A stretch of DNA of 64,000 bases from Acinetobacter kyonggiensis (GCF_900107285.1 NZ_FNPK01000013.1:27967-91966), one strand, 5' to 3'; counted from the stretch's first letter, positions 9,411 through 19,941 are shown. Program-made: numbers and translations. Notes: generated by a model not told the origin, from the letters alone.

Positions 9411-9851
9411 TTACATTTCTTCTAATTGGCAATTGACCATCCATTTCACCCCAAATTGATCGGTAAAAGCGCCATACAATGCTCCCCAAAATGTTTTTTC
9501 TAAAGGCATTTCAATTTGACCATTTATGGCTAAAGCATCAAATAAGCGTTTTGCTTCTGCTTGCTCACTGGCATCTAAATTAATTGAAATATAATGATTC
9601 GTGCCTTGAGTAAAAACGGTCGAGCTTTGTGCGCAGAATTGATCACTGGTGTCTGAACCCATTAAGATGGTGAATTCATTGATGGGAAGTGACACATGCA
9701 GAATGTAATCTTTTTCTTTATCCGAAACCTGCGCATCTGGGAGTTCTGAATATTTTTTTAGAAACGAAAATTCACCACCAAAAACAGATTTATAAAAGTT
9801 AAAAGCAGCTTCGGTTTTACCTTGGAAATTGAGGTAATGATTGAGTTGCAT
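9411..9851 (-). CDS. VOC-superfamily protein, PhnB-like
   Basis: A 146-residue protein of the glyoxalase/bleomycin-resistance fold. The start MQLNHYLNFQGKTEAAFNFYKSVFGGE and the end WGALYGAFTDQFGVKWMVNC are typical of PhnB-like proteins (DemethylmenaquinoneMT-like VOC subgroup). Substrate and metal use are unknown. I use the ATG at 9851, because homologues begin at MQLN, over an in-frame ATG 36 bases upstream. It is a single gene, convergent with the sulfite reductase operon. Confidence 0.75.
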   Translation of the reverse strand: MQLNHYLNFQGKTEAAFNFYKSVFGGEFSFLKKYSELPDAQVSDKEKDYILHVSLPINEFTILMGSDTSDQFCAQSSTVFTQGTNHYISINLDASEQAEAKRLFDALAINGQIEMPLEKTFWGALYGAFTDQFGVKWMVNCQLEEM

Positions 9852-9930
9852 CTTGATATGTCCATATTGTTGTTTTGACAGATACAACTTACCAGCTCAT
9901 ATCCCAAATATTAATGAATAAATTGTAATC

Positions 9931-9957
9931 AAAAAAAATCCCTCAATGATGAGGGAT
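9931..9957 (-). terminator. Terminator after the thiolase gene
   Basis: On the minus strand TCCCTCA, loop TCAT, TGAGGGA is followed by eight T. A second hairpin (CTCCCGATGGGAG, 9965-9977) lies between it and the gene end. Confidence 0.75.
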
Positions 9958-9995
9958 AAAGTTCTCTCCCGATGGGAGAAAGCTAGAGAGGGGGA

Positions 9996-11171
9996 TTATA
10001 GTAATTCGATTGCTACAGCAGTTGCTTCACCGCCACCAATACATAAAGCAGCAATCCCTTTTTTACCGCCAGTACGTTTTAAGGCATGGATTAAAGTCAA
10101 AATAATACGTGAACCTGTAGAGCCGACAGGATGACCGAGTGCGCAAGCACCGCCATGAATATTCACTTTTTCCGCATCCAATTTAAAGTCATCAATTGGG
10201 CACATAGTAACCATCGCAAATGCTTCATTGATTTCCCACAGATCGACATCGGAAGCCGTCCAGCCCGCTTTATCCAATGCTTTTTGAATTGCACCCACTG
10301 GTGCAATAGTGAATTCTGAAGGGTGCTGAGAATTTGATGCATAAGCCACAATTTTCGCAAGCGGGTTTAAACCTTTTGCCGCTGCATTGTCCGCAGACGT
10401 TAATACTAATGCAGAAGCACCATCAGAAATGGAGCTGGCATTTGCAGCGGTAATAGTGCCATCTTTGGCAAAGGCAGGGCGTAGCGTTGGGATTTTATCA
10501 ATATTGGCATTAAACGGTTGTTCATCTTTATCAATGACAACATCGCCTTTACGTGATGAAACCGTAACTGCTACGATTTCATCTACAAAATAGCCTTCGG
10601 TAATGGCTGTTTGTGCGCGTTTAAGTGAACGAATGGCAAAGTCATCCATTTGTTGGCGAGTATAGCCTCGAGTGTTAGCCATATCTTGAGCAAAAGAACC
10701 CATTAGGCGACCTGTTTCAGCATCTTCTAAGCCATCAACGAACATATGATCTTTGATTTCACCATGACCCATGCGGTAACCACCACGTGCCTTTGGTAAC
10801 ACATAAGGTGCATTGGTCATGGATTCCATACCGCCTGCGACCACAATTTCAGCAGAACCAGCTTTAATCATATCTGCTGCTTGCATGACCGCTTTCATGC
10901 CAGAACCACATAACTTGTTAATAGTGACTGCACCTGTTGAGTCAGGAAGACCCGCTTGGCGCATTGCTTGGCGTGCAGGGCCTTGCTTTAATCCAGCAGG
11001 AAGTACGCAGCCCATAATGACTTCTTCAACATCGGTTGGTTGTAATCCTGAACGAGCAATTGCTGCTTTAATAGATGCGGCACCCAGTTCGGGTGCTGTT
11101 ACAGCAGCTAAACTTCCTTGAAAACCGCCCATTGCTGTACGTGCACCATTTACAATTACGATGTCTGTCAT
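9996..11171 (-). CDS. Acetyl-CoA C-acyltransferase (thiolase II)
   Basis: A 391-residue thiolase that condenses two acetyl-CoA or cleaves acetoacetyl-CoA. The three family motifs are present: the nucleophilic Cys in NKLCGSGMKAV (near residue 90), GGACALGHPVGSTGSR with the catalytic His, and ALCIGGGEATA with the second Cys at the C-terminus. The length is exactly that of AtoB/PhaA-type enzymes. GGAGC stands 6 bases before the ATG. No partner genes (CoA transferase, reductase) adjoin, so the pathway (acetoacetate use, fatty-acid or polyhydroxybutyrate metabolism) is open. Confidence 0.92.
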   Translation of the reverse strand: MTDIVIVNGARTAMGGFQGSLAAVTAPELGAASIKAAIARSGLQPTDVEEVIMGCVLPAGLKQGPARQAMRQAGLPDSTGAVTINKLCGSGMKAVMQAADMIKAGSAEIVVAGGMESMTNAPYVLPKARGGYRMGHGEIKDHMFVDGLEDAETGRLMGSFAQDMANTRGYTRQQMDDFAIRSLKRAQTAITEGYFVDEIVAVTVSSRKGDVVIDKDEQPFNANIDKIPTLRPAFAKDGTITAANASSISDGASALVLTSADNAAAKGLNPLAKIVAYASNSQHPSEFTIAPVGAIQKALDKAGWTASDVDLWEINEAFAMVTMCPIDDFKLDAEKVNIHGGACALGHPVGSTGSRIILTLIHALKRTGGKKGIAALCIGGGEATAVAIELL

Positions 11172-11284
11172 TGTTTTGCTCCGATATTTACTTTTAACTA
11201 AATTATTTTCTAAACTTAAGCAGTATATTGAAAAAAACAGAGGAATAAAGTCTGATCAGTCTCTAGTTGTAGACTCATGGGTTC

Positions 11285-11806
11285 TTAGCAAGTGAAGGGC
11301 TTTTCAATGCGAACATTTCCCATCTGACTGAGTATGATTTTATGCGATGCTTGCTGAGCAGTGGAGCAATAATAAAAACTACCATTCGAACCAATAGGAA
11401 GACCATTGGCTGCTTGAAAAGTTAAACTGGGAATGCTTAGTGTTCCTCTCCAATTTAAATTACCATATTTTAAATCGGTTGATTCGGTCAGGATAATGTA
11501 TTCATTGGCATCCACCTGTCGGTTTTTATTAGAATCGATAAAAATAATAAAACCTGAATTCCAATGGTTCACTTGACAATTTAATTTATCTTGGCTGGGA
11601 CAAATAACCACATTGCTATGTTGAAGAGCTGCATGTGACTTTGCAAATTGAATGCTTGAAATCAGTTTGTTGGTGGTTTTGATTGTTTCTTGTTTAGCCA
11701 TGATTTCATGAAAATAAGGTAGAGCAAGGATTGTAATAATCGCTAAAATAGCGACCGTAATGATCAGCTCTATGAGCGTAAAACCATTTTTTTGTTTAAA
11801 AAACAT
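11285..11806 (-). CDS. Type IV pilin-like protein, GspH/FimT family
   Basis: A 173-residue minor pseudopilin. It has a short basic leader ending in G followed by FTLIELIITVAILAIITILALPYF, the prepilin-peptidase cleavage site (G|F, Glu at +5) and the hydrophobic assembly helix. The C-terminal part has the GspH/FimT layout with two distant Cys (NCQ and a terminal FTC) that may pair. Minor pilins of this class prime type IV pilus assembly and, in Acinetobacter, one binds DNA for uptake. It stands alone here, away from any pilus operon. Confidence 0.82.
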   Translation of the reverse strand: MFFKQKNGFTLIELIITVAILAIITILALPYFHEIMAKQETIKTTNKLISSIQFAKSHAALQHSNVVICPSQDKLNCQVNHWNSGFIIFIDSNKNRQVDANEYIILTESTDLKYGNLNWRGTLSIPSLTFQAANGLPIGSNGSFYYCSTAQQASHKIILSQMGNVRIEKPFTC

Positions 11807-11965
11807 TGAATTAACCTTTTGGTGTATTTTTTTAATTGTTTATGTTATTAATGTTTTGTTTTTAATCGTTTTTTCTGTAAGTAATATTTATTACTCAACT
11901 TTTAAGAAAACTGTTAAAATAATTCGCAAGTGACCATAAGCTATTCGCAACAAAAAATTGAGTAA

Positions 11966-12003
11966 AAAATTACCGAATTACAACGGAAATTGTAAGTAAT
12001 TTT
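11966..12003 (+). other. Nested hairpin upstream of ompA
   Basis: AAAATTAC (11966-11973) pairs with GTAATTTT (11996-12003), and inside it TTACAA (11978-11983) pairs with TTGTAA (11990-11995). It lies upstream of the putative ompA promoter, so it is a DNA element or part of a longer transcript. The function is unknown. Confidence 0.4.
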
Positions 12004-12037
12004 GTCAATAATTCACTTGATTAAATTTATCAAGCAC

Positions 12038-12066
12038 TTGGAAAAAAAATAAAGTGTTTGTATGAT
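12038..12066 (+). promoter_or_regulatory. Putative ompA promoter
   Basis: TTGGAA (12038-12043), a 17-bp spacer and TATGAT (12061-12066) form a good sigma70 match. Transcription would begin near 12073, giving an untranslated leader of about 100 nt, in keeping with a highly expressed, post-transcriptionally controlled porin mRNA. Confidence 0.6.
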
Positions 12067-12176
12067 TCATAGTGAGTAGCTTAAAAATAAAACTGGGTAT
12101 TAGAAAACCTATTTCAGGATAGCCAAATTTTAGGCTTGAGCTTGAACAACAATTGTTATCTCTGGAGGATAAATCC

Positions 12177-13250
12177 ATGAAAATGAGTCGTATTGCACTA
12201 GCTATGCTAGTTGCTGCACCTTTAGCTGCTGCGAATGCTGGCGTAACTATTACCCCATTAATGGTTGGTTATAACTTTAACGAAACTCAACACAACAATA
12301 GCGGTAAACTATTCTCTGGTGTTGAAGATGCAGATAATCAAGTAGCTTTACAAGACGATTTATTCGTTGGTGCTGCGATTGGTGTTGAATTAACGCCATG
12401 GTTAGGTTTTGAAGTTGAATATTCTCAAGTAAAGGGTGATATTGAAGCTACTCGCCAAAATACTGATGTTGTTGATGGGACTAAAGTAGCTGAATATAAA
12501 AAACAGCAACTTGCTGGTAACTTCTATGCAACTTCTGACTTAATCACTAAAAACTATGACAGCAAAATCAAGCCGTATGTATTACTAGGTGCTGGTCATG
12601 TTAAATATGAAGGTCAAGGCGAAGCTGCTGATTGGGAAGAAGAAAGTACAATTGGTAATGCAGGTCTTGGTGCTTTCTGGCGCTTAAACGATGCTTTGTC
12701 TTTACGTACAGAAGCTCGTAGTACTTATAACTTTGACAACAAATTTTGGGACTATACAGCTTTAGCTGGTCTAAATGTTGTTCTTGGTGGTCACTTGAAA
12801 CCAGCTGCACCTGTAGTTGAAGTTGCTGTCGTTGAACCTGTTGTTCCAGTTCAACCAGTTCCACAAGAGTTGACTGAAGACCTTAACATGGAACTTCGTG
12901 TGTTCTTTGATACAAACAAATCAAACATCAAAGATCAATACAAACCAGAAATTGCTAAAGTTGCTGAAAAGTTAGTTGAATATCCAAACGCTACTGCTCG
13001 CATCGAAGGTCACACAGATAACACTGGTCCACGTGCATTAAACGAACGTTTATCTTTGGCTCGTGCTAACTCTGTTAAATCTTCACTTGTAAATGAATAC
13101 AATGTAGATCCAGCTCGTTTGTCTACTCAAGGTTTTGCTTGGGATCAACCGATTGCTGACAACAAAACTAAAGAAGGTCGTGCTATGAACCGTCGTGTAT
13201 TCGCGACTATTTCTGGTAGCCGTACTGTAATTGCTCAACCAGCTCAATAA
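12177..13250 (+). CDS. ompA: Outer membrane protein OmpA
   Basis: A 357-residue major outer-membrane protein. It has a signal peptide ending in AANAG, an N-terminal eight-stranded barrel (about 22-205), a Pro/Val-rich linker ([21 protein letters not shown]) and a C-terminal OmpA-like peptidoglycan-binding domain ([40 protein letters not shown]) with the Asp and Arg that hold diaminopimelate. The start is fixed by CTGGAGG 8 bases before the ATG at 12177. This is the Acinetobacter OmpA (Omp38-type), which anchors the outer membrane to the wall and forms a slow porin. Confidence 0.96.
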   Translation: MKMSRIALAMLVAAPLAAANAGVTITPLMVGYNFNETQHNNSGKLFSGVEDADNQVALQDDLFVGAAIGVELTPWLGFEVEYSQVKGDIEATRQNTDVVDGTKVAEYKKQQLAGNFYATSDLITKNYDSKIKPYVLLGAGHVKYEGQGEAADWEEESTIGNAGLGAFWRLNDALSLRTEARSTYNFDNKFWDYTALAGLNVVLGGHLKPAAPVVEVAVVEPVVPVQPVPQELTEDLNMELRVFFDTNKSNIKDQYKPEIAKVAEKLVEYPNATARIEGHTDNTGPRALNERLSLARANSVKSSLVNEYNVDPARLSTQGFAWDQPIADNKTKEGRAMNRRVFATISGSRTVIAQPAQ

Positions 13251-13268
13251 TTTATTATTGAACTGAGT

Positions 13269-13299
13269 TAAAAAAGCAGCCGTCAGGCTGCTTTTTTTA
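13269..13299 (+). terminator. Terminator after ompA
   Basis: GCAGCC, loop GTCA, GGCTGC followed by seven T, with an upstream A run. Confidence 0.9.
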
Positions 13300-13913
13300 T
13301 GAAGAAAAATTTATTTTTATAATGGGTAATTTACATAAATTAAAAAATGTTCAATATTCGATTTTTTTAAATCAGCACTGTCTCATTTGATCGATTCAGT
13401 TTTTATGCCTTTGCATCGGCATGAGCGCTACTTTTGAAAGGTTAAGCACTAGCACGGCTACGCAAGACAAAAACCTTTTGTTTCCTATACACAATATCCT
13501 GAGCAGGTTTTAATGTACTGCATTTAAAATGCAGCGCAAGGATGGGAAACGTGTGCTATCCATGTCATATTCATGAATCCAATACTTACTAAAATTTATT
13601 TTTAATTTTGGCTTTACGAACCACTTCTGTTGACCAAAAAGCACCCTATGAAAAAAGTCTAATAATTCAAAGTCGGAGTTATTACATGCTGAGTTTGATT
13701 TTTACTCATGTAATTTTCTGCTCTGTGGTTGAACCCAGCCTTTGTGACTCAAGACATTTCACCCGCATAAAAGTGATTAAAATTTTACTCAGATCTGCAC
13801 AAGAACAATCATCTTTTAAAGTGCTTTATTTTGCATGATTGTGGCTTGTTGAGAAGTTGGCTATAGCTATATCAAAAGACCCAGTTGCCCAGACATTTAT
13901 GATTTTTGCACAA
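13300..13913. other. Gene-free stretch between ompA and lysP
   Basis: About 610 bp with no convincing gene. A 76-codon open frame at 13608-13838 has no ribosome-binding site and reads like non-coding DNA (many Ser, Tyr and rare codons). The segment 13420-13580 is more GC-balanced than its surroundings and holds a perfect 8-bp-armed palindrome CTGCATTTAAAATGCAG at 13518-13534. On the minus strand short frames such as KPAQDIVYRKQKVFVLRSRASA are interrupted by stops, so this may be a decayed gene. I cannot name it. Confidence 0.4.
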
Positions 13914-13940
13914 TAAAAAAACAGCCCGAAGGCTGCTTTT
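13914..13940 (-). terminator. Terminator after lysP
   Basis: On the minus strand AGCAGCC, loop TTCG, GGCTGTTTTTT. Confidence 0.8.
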
Positions 13941-13955
13941 TATTTCAGTGGCAAG

Positions 13956-15422
13956 TTAATCATTTTCTACATTGACAGGTTGTACATCCATGTCTTTATA
14001 TGGAATAAGCTTGGTTTTATATTTCCATTTATAACCTAACCAAATGACAAGAAAGAGCGGAATACTAATGTAAGTCGAAGCCAAACCTAGCCAATCTACT
14101 TTTCCACCAATCAGTGCTTCATAGTTTTGACCTAGAATAATGATCGAGCAGAGGATAAAGGCGAACCATGGTGCAAAAGGGAAGAACTTTGCTGTATATG
14201 CTAAGTCTTCCAGTTTATACCCTTGCGCTAAATAGCCTTTACGGAAACGATAGTGTGAAATCGCAATACCTAACCAGACGATAAAGCCACACATTCCTGA
14301 CATATTAAGCAACCAATTGAACACTTGTTGCTCACCAATAAATGTGGTTAAGAAACAGAGTGCTGCAATTGCAGTCGTTGCATAAAGTGCATTCATGGGT
14401 ACACCACGAGTATCGAGTTTTGCAAACCATTTCGGTGCACGACCTTCACGTGCCATGTCAAATAGCATACGTGTAGATGAATACATTCCCGAGTTACCCG
14501 CAGATAAAATGGCAGTTAAGATGACTGCATTCATTAAACTTGCAGCAAAGGCAAAACCTGCTTTTTCATACAATAATGTAAATGGCGAAAGGGTGATGTT
14601 ATCACTAGCCGCGGCTTGTAAAAGACGAGGATCATCATAAGCGACAAGTGTGCCAATAATGAAAATACACACCACATAAAATAATAGGATTCGCCAAAAA
14701 ATTTGCTTAATGGCAACAGGAATGGTTTTTTTAGGATCTTTAGATTCTCCTGCGGCAACCCCGACCATTTCTGTACCTTGGAAGGAGAATCCGGCAATCA
14801 TGGCCACCCCAATCATGGCTTGTAGTCCACCGACAAAAGGCGCATCACCTTTGGTCCAGTTGGAGAAAGTGACCATATTCGGTGTTAGGATGATTTTTGC
14901 AATCATGGCAATGCCAATAATAATAAAGACAATAATCGCAATGACCTTGACCAGTGAGAATAAAAATTCACTTTCACCAAAACTTTTCACGGTCAGTGAA
15001 TTAATTGCAAAAATAATCGCAAGGAAAATGGCACTCCAGTAGAAACCTGGAATATCTGGAAACCAAAATTTCATAATGAACTGAACCGCAACCAGTTCAA
15101 AAGCAACCGTGATTGCCCAGTTGTACCAATAGTTCCAACCCAAGGCGAAACCAAAACCGCCTTCTACATATTTAGTACCATAGGTAAAAAATGCACCTGA
15201 AGTGGGGTTGTGCGTGGCAAGTTCGCCCAAACTTGTCATTAAGAAATAAATCATTACACCAATAAGCGCATAAGCGAGTAATGCACCGCCGGGACCTGCA
15301 TTGGCAATGGTTGCACCAGAAGCGAGGAATAAACCTGTGCCGATGGAGCCACCAATCGCAATCATATTCAGATGGCGAGCACCAAGTTTACGCTGTAAGT
15401 GTGGTTGATCAATTTCACTCAT
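13956..15422 (-). CDS. lysP: Lysine-type amino acid permease (APC family)
   Basis: A 488-residue inner-membrane transporter with about 12 transmembrane helices. The N-terminus closely follows enterobacterial LysP (LRRELKARHLTMIAIGGSIG type: here LGARHLNMIAIGGSIGTGLF, then SLGELATHNPTSGAF and GFALGWNYWYNWAITVAFEL). Lysine/H+ symport is therefore the likeliest function, though other basic amino acids or histidine are possible. Its ATG overlaps the rsmC stop codon as TAATG, with AAGGAAC just upstream, so it is probably co-translated with rsmC. Confidence 0.82.
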   Translation of the reverse strand: MSEIDQPHLQRKLGARHLNMIAIGGSIGTGLFLASGATIANAGPGGALLAYALIGVMIYFLMTSLGELATHNPTSGAFFTYGTKYVEGGFGFALGWNYWYNWAITVAFELVAVQFIMKFWFPDIPGFYWSAIFLAIIFAINSLTVKSFGESEFLFSLVKVIAIIVFIIIGIAMIAKIILTPNMVTFSNWTKGDAPFVGGLQAMIGVAMIAGFSFQGTEMVGVAAGESKDPKKTIPVAIKQIFWRILLFYVVCIFIIGTLVAYDDPRLLQAAASDNITLSPFTLLYEKAGFAFAASLMNAVILTAILSAGNSGMYSSTRMLFDMAREGRAPKWFAKLDTRGVPMNALYATTAIAALCFLTTFIGEQQVFNWLLNMSGMCGFIVWLGIAISHYRFRKGYLAQGYKLEDLAYTAKFFPFAPWFAFILCSIIILGQNYEALIGGKVDWLGLASTYISIPLFLVIWLGYKWKYKTKLIPYKDMDVQPVNVEND

Positions 15423-16456
15423 TATTGTTCCTTAGATTTCTTTTGAGTGTTGGCGAACAGCACTTTAAAGCCTTGTTGATCGGCTTTGGTTGTACATTGA
15501 CCAAAATTTTGCTCAATTAATAATGGATAATTTAGAAAGCGATTGGCTACAATCCATAATTCACCGCCCGATTTTAAATGACGTCGTGATGTTTTACATA
15601 AACTCTCACTGGCGTTGTAATCGGTTTGGATACCTTGATGGAATGGCGGATTACTGACAATGGCATGCAAGAATAGCGGTGCATCTTCAATACCAGTCAC
15701 TGCTGTAATTTCAAGTTGTTCTGGCGCAAGATTGTTTTTTTCAAAGGTCATTTGGGTGGAAGCCAAAGCAAAAGCATCAACATCCATGGCAAAAATCCGA
15801 TTTTTTGGATTTAATTTTGCTAAATAAGCACTGATGACACCCGAACCACACCCAAAGTCGGCAATTTTACCCGCAGTGACTTGTGATAAATAAGGTAACA
15901 GCACCGCAGTACCAATATCTAAGCGATTTTGACTAAATACGCCCGGTAAGGCACAGATATTTAAGTCACCATTGGGTGTAGGAACGGTATATTGTTGTGC
16001 CCAATCATCTAGTTTTTTGGCAACCACAGTTTTTTCAACCGTCATTTGCCACATCTGACAGTGACGTGCGCTATCTAATTTACAGGCTGGGCCAAACGGC
16101 AGTAATTGTTTGGCAGCACGTTCAACCCCCGCTTTTTTTTCTCCAACAAGGAAAACTGAAGCACCAACATTTAAGCGGCTAACCACATTATGTAGGATGT
16201 AATTCAGCAGTTCTTTTGACTTCGGGACAAAAATAATCGCTTGATCAAAATCATCTGCAGGAAGATCTACACCAAAATGTACATTGGCTTGTTGGGACTG
16301 AAAATATTGTAATTCGTTATAGTTCCATGTCCATATACATGGAGTGATGTCTTTTTCTAAATTGGAAAGTAAGTCATCCGTAGGTGCATTAATGAGTAGT
16401 ACACGTCCAGACAGATATTCGTGCTGTCGAATGACAACTTCACTTCTAGGATCCAT
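15422..16456 (-). CDS. rsmC: 16S rRNA (guanine-1207-N2)-methyltransferase
   Basis: A 344-residue SAM-dependent methyltransferase of small-subunit rRNA. The N-terminal half is the degenerate RsmC substrate-binding domain. The C-terminal half has the SAM-binding loop ([20 protein letters not shown]) and the amino-methyltransferase catalytic motif NPPFH in [19 protein letters not shown], diagnostic of RsmC/RlmG. The length agrees with E. coli RsmC. The stop overlaps the lysP start by one base. Confidence 0.9.
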   Translation of the reverse strand: MDPRSEVVIRQHEYLSGRVLLINAPTDDLLSNLEKDITPCIWTWNYNELQYFQSQQANVHFGVDLPADDFDQAIIFVPKSKELLNYILHNVVSRLNVGASVFLVGEKKAGVERAAKQLLPFGPACKLDSARHCQMWQMTVEKTVVAKKLDDWAQQYTVPTPNGDLNICALPGVFSQNRLDIGTAVLLPYLSQVTAGKIADFGCGSGVISAYLAKLNPKNRIFAMDVDAFALASTQMTFEKNNLAPEQLEITAVTGIEDAPLFLHAIVSNPPFHQGIQTDYNASESLCKTSRRHLKSGGELWIVANRFLNYPLLIEQNFGQCTTKADQQGFKVLFANTQKKSKEQ

Positions 16457-16473
16457 TTTTTATCTCGCCATTG

Positions 16474-16502
16474 AAAAACTCTGCCCAGACAATGCTGGGC
16501 AG
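16474..16502 (-). terminator. Terminator after the xanthine-type permease gene
   Basis: On the minus strand CTGCCCAG, loop of 6, CTGGGCAG followed by AGTTTTTC. It separates the permease gene from rsmC. Confidence 0.75.
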
Positions 16503-16521
16503 GGTTGATGCTGAAATGAAA

Positions 16522-17892
16522 TTATTTCTTCGATTCAGGAAGAATAATGTTTAATAACAATGCTGCAATACCGCCTGTCGCAACACCAGAACTGAAAATG
16601 TTACGAATTAATTCAGGCAGGTGTTCAAGAATTTGAGGTACTTGTGCCACACCTAAGCCTAATGCCAAAGAAATGGCAATAATCAGTAATGCACGGCGGT
16701 CAAGTTGAATGCCAGACAGAATATTAATGCCTGAAGCTGCAACAGCACCGAACATCACCATGACGGCACCACCTAACACCGCTTGTGGTACGGCCTGAAT
16801 CACACCTGCAACAGCAGGAAATAGACCCAGAATGACCAATAATACTGCAATCCAGATCCCAACATAACGGCTTGCAACACCTGTCAGTTGAATGACACCG
16901 TTATTTTGTGCAAAGACCGAGCTTGGGAAGGTGTTAAAAATACCCGCCAAAAATGAATTTGCACCATTGACCAGTACACCACCTTTAATACGTTCCATCC
17001 ATACTGGGCCGTCTACAGGTTGATTGGATATTTTTGAAGTTGCAGTGACATCACCAATCGCTTCCAAAGAGGTCACTAAATAGATAAATGCCATTGGAAT
17101 AAATAAGCTCCATGAGAAACTTAAACCAAAATGCATCGGGGTTGGAATTTGAATGAGGGGGGTATCTTCTAAACTTGAAAAATTAAGATGCCCCATAAAA
17201 CCAGCAACAACATAACCAATCACTAAGGCAATGAGAATAGCCGAGCTTTTGACCCAGACGATACGAACACGATTTAAAACAACAATAATCGCCAGTACCG
17301 TACATGACATGATGAGGTTGTCGGCATTGGCAAATGTTTTATCGCTCATGGCTTGATAACCGCCACCCATGCTGATAAGACCTTCTTTAATTAAGGTCAA
17401 ACCAATCAGCAGCACCACAATACCTGTCACCAATGGGGTAATGAGTTTTTTTACCCAAGGCAGAATACGAGATACGCCCATTTCAATAAATGAACCCGCA
17501 ATGACCACCCCAAAAATAGAGGCCATGACCGCTTCAACAGGTGTACCTGCTGCAACCATGGCAGAACCAATACCAATAATAGGGCCAATAAAGTTAAAGC
17601 TGGTGCCTTGAACAATCAGTAAGCCTGCGCCAAATGGACCCACTTTTTTACATTGTAAAAAAGTCGCAATCCCTGAGATCACCAAAGACATGGAAAGAAT
17701 CATGTTGGTGTCTTGTTTTGAGACGCCTAAAGCTAAACAGATTAGTAAGCCGGGTGTGATAATCGGGACAATAATGGCCAATAAATGTTGCAGTGCAGCT
17801 AAAAAAGCGATGAATGGTTTTGGACGGTCATTCAATCCATAAACTAAATCAAGATGATCTTTTTGCTCGGGAGAGTTTGTTAAATCAGACAT
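16522..17892 (-). CDS. Nucleobase:cation symporter-2, xanthine permease type
   Basis: A 456-residue NAT/NCS2 transporter with about 14 membrane segments. The family signature appears as FAQNNGVIQLTGVASRYVG, which resembles E. coli XanP/XanQ more than the uracil carrier UraA. The N-terminal DLVYGLNDRPKPFIAFLAALQHLLAI is also of the xanthine/urate branch. Xanthine or urate uptake is inferred. I start at the ATG at 17892 (MSDLTNSPEQ); the Shine-Dalgarno site is weak. It is divergent from typA. Confidence 0.85.
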   Translation of the reverse strand: MSDLTNSPEQKDHLDLVYGLNDRPKPFIAFLAALQHLLAIIVPIITPGLLICLALGVSKQDTNMILSMSLVISGIATFLQCKKVGPFGAGLLIVQGTSFNFIGPIIGIGSAMVAAGTPVEAVMASIFGVVIAGSFIEMGVSRILPWVKKLITPLVTGIVVLLIGLTLIKEGLISMGGGYQAMSDKTFANADNLIMSCTVLAIIVVLNRVRIVWVKSSAILIALVIGYVVAGFMGHLNFSSLEDTPLIQIPTPMHFGLSFSWSLFIPMAFIYLVTSLEAIGDVTATSKISNQPVDGPVWMERIKGGVLVNGANSFLAGIFNTFPSSVFAQNNGVIQLTGVASRYVGIWIAVLLVILGLFPAVAGVIQAVPQAVLGGAVMVMFGAVAASGINILSGIQLDRRALLIIAISLALGLGVAQVPQILEHLPELIRNIFSSGVATGGIAALLLNIILPESKK

Positions 17893-18065
17893 TTGAAAAC
17901 GGTACAGCAGCAATTTATGGCTATTCTAATCGAGTTACAGGACTTTACAAACCAAAAAAAGAGCGATTTTTTAAAAAAACTTGTAACTGTCAATAAACTG
18001 TCACTACTAAAAGTTAGTATTTTTCTGTATAATTTGCCCTCAAATTTAAAGCGTATCGAATTTAC

Positions 18066-19901
18066 ATGTCAGATATTAAAACTCTCCGCAACATTGCCAT
18101 TATTGCGCACGTTGACCATGGTAAAACCACTCTTGTAGACAAACTTTTGCAACAATCTGGTGCTCTCGGTGACCGCGCGGGCGAGATTGAACGTGTTATG
18201 GATTCTAACGCGCTTGAGTCTGAACGTGGTATTACCATTCTTGCAAAAAACACTGCAATCAAATGGTTAGACAAACGTACAGATACTGAATACCGCATTA
18301 ACATCGTCGACACCCCGGGACATGCTGACTTCGGTGGTGAAGTTGAACGTGTAATGTCTATGGTTGACTGCGTATTACTTCTCGTTGATGCACAAGACGG
18401 TCCAATGCCACAAACTCGTTTTGTGACATCTAAAGCATTTGCAAGTGGTCTTAAGCCAATCGTTGTATTAAACAAAATTGACCGTCCAGGTGCACGTCCT
18501 GACTGGGTAATGGATCAAGTATTTGATTTATTTGATAACCTTGGTGCGACTGACGAGCAGTTAGACTTCCCAGTGGTATATGCTTCTGCAATTAACGGTA
18601 TTGCTGGTCGTGATGTTGAAGCAATGTCTGAAGATATGACGCCATTGTTTGAAACAATTGTTGACATCGTTGAACCACCTAAAGTTGACGTTGATGGCCC
18701 GTTCCAAATGCAAATTTCATCTCTTGACTATAATAGTTTCGTAGGTGTAATTGGTATTGGTCGTATCCAACGTGGTTCGGTTAAAACAAACACGCAAGTG
18801 ACTGTAATCGACAAAGATGGCAAAACACGTAACGGCCGTATCTTAAAAGTGATGGGTTATCATGGTCTTGACCGTGTAGACGTTGAAGATGCTTCTGCTG
18901 GTGATATCGTATGTATCACGGGTCTTGATGCACTTAACATCTCTGACACGATTTGTGATCCGAAAAATGTTGAAGCTTTACCGCCATTGTCTGTAGATGA
19001 ACCTACAGTTTCGATGACATTCCAAGTAAACAACTCACCGTTTGCTGGTCGCGAAGGTAAATTCGTAACTTCACGTAATATTCGTGAACGTCTTGACCGC
19101 GAATTGATTCATAACGTAGCTTTACGTGTTGAAGATACTGATTCTCCAGACCGTTTCAAAGTATCTGGTCGTGGTGAGCTTCATTTGTCTGTTCTTATTG
19201 AGAACATGCGTCGTGAAGGCTTCGAGATGGGTGTATCTCGTCCTGAAGTAATCATGAAAGAAATTGATGGTGAAATCCAAGAGCCGTATGAAAATGTAAC
19301 TTTTGACGTTGAAGAACAACATCAAGGTTCAATCATGGAGCAAATGGGCTTCCGTAAAGGCGAAATGACCAATATGGAACTTGACGGCAAAGGCCGTATC
19401 CGTATTGAAGCAACTGTTCCTTCACGTGGCTTGATCGGTTTCCGTTCTGAATTCTTAACCATTACTTCTGGTACTGGTATTATGACTTCAAGCTTCTCTC
19501 ATTATGGTAAAGCGAAAGCTGGTACTGTAGCGAAGCGTCAAAACGGTGTACTTGTTTCAATGGTTAACGGTACTTGCTTAGCGTTTGCATTGTTTACATT
19601 ACAAGACCGTGGTCGTCTATTTGCTGAACCACAGTTAGAAGTTTATGAAGGTATGATCGTGGGTATGAACTCACGTTCTGACGACATGACGGTTAACCCA
19701 ACTAAAGCGAAGCAGTTAACCAACATGCGTGCATCTGGTACAGATGAAGCATTAACGTTAACTCCTGCAATTCGTTTCACGCTTGAACAAGCGCTTGAGT
19801 TCATCGAAGATGACGAATTAGTTGAAGTTACACCTAAATCAGTACGTATTCGTAAACGCTGGTTGACTGAAAATGATCGTAAACGTAACCGCGGTAAATA
19901 A
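18066..19901 (+). CDS. typA: Ribosome-associated GTPase TypA/BipA
   Basis: A 611-residue translational GTPase involved in 50S assembly at low temperature and stress adaptation. G motifs: [30 protein letters not shown] and [13 protein letters not shown]-like domains II, III and V follow, then the TypA-specific C-terminal domain ([26 protein letters not shown]). The length equals that of E. coli BipA. A TATAAT box at 18028-18033 precedes it by 33 bp; no strong Shine-Dalgarno is visible. Confidence 0.97.
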   Translation: MSDIKTLRNIAIIAHVDHGKTTLVDKLLQQSGALGDRAGEIERVMDSNALESERGITILAKNTAIKWLDKRTDTEYRINIVDTPGHADFGGEVERVMSMVDCVLLLVDAQDGPMPQTRFVTSKAFASGLKPIVVLNKIDRPGARPDWVMDQVFDLFDNLGATDEQLDFPVVYASAINGIAGRDVEAMSEDMTPLFETIVDIVEPPKVDVDGPFQMQISSLDYNSFVGVIGIGRIQRGSVKTNTQVTVIDKDGKTRNGRILKVMGYHGLDRVDVEDASAGDIVCITGLDALNISDTICDPKNVEALPPLSVDEPTVSMTFQVNNSPFAGREGKFVTSRNIRERLDRELIHNVALRVEDTDSPDRFKVSGRGELHLSVLIENMRREGFEMGVSRPEVIMKEIDGEIQEPYENVTFDVEEQHQGSIMEQMGFRKGEMTNMELDGKGRIRIEATVPSRGLIGFRSEFLTITSGTGIMTSSFSHYGKAKAGTVAKRQNGVLVSMVNGTCLAFALFTLQDRGRLFAEPQLEVYEGMIVGMNSRSDDMTVNPTKAKQLTNMRASGTDEALTLTPAIRFTLEQALEFIEDDELVEVTPKSVRIRKRWLTENDRKRNRGK

Positions 19902-19941
19902 TTTTTAATTATTGTCCGTGACTGCGTTTGGTCATAAAAAG

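Noticed and set aside
9996..11171. Polyhydroxybutyrate synthesis cluster around the thiolase
   Set aside because: No reductase or polymerase gene is adjacent, so no such cluster can be claimed.
12601..12864. Minus-strand frame rich in Gln and Leu inside ompA
   Set aside because: Antisense reflection of the Pro/Val-rich linker and barrel coding sequence.
13608..13838. 76-codon open frame after ompA
   Set aside because: No ribosome-binding site, unusual composition, and no recognisable motif; treated as non-coding.
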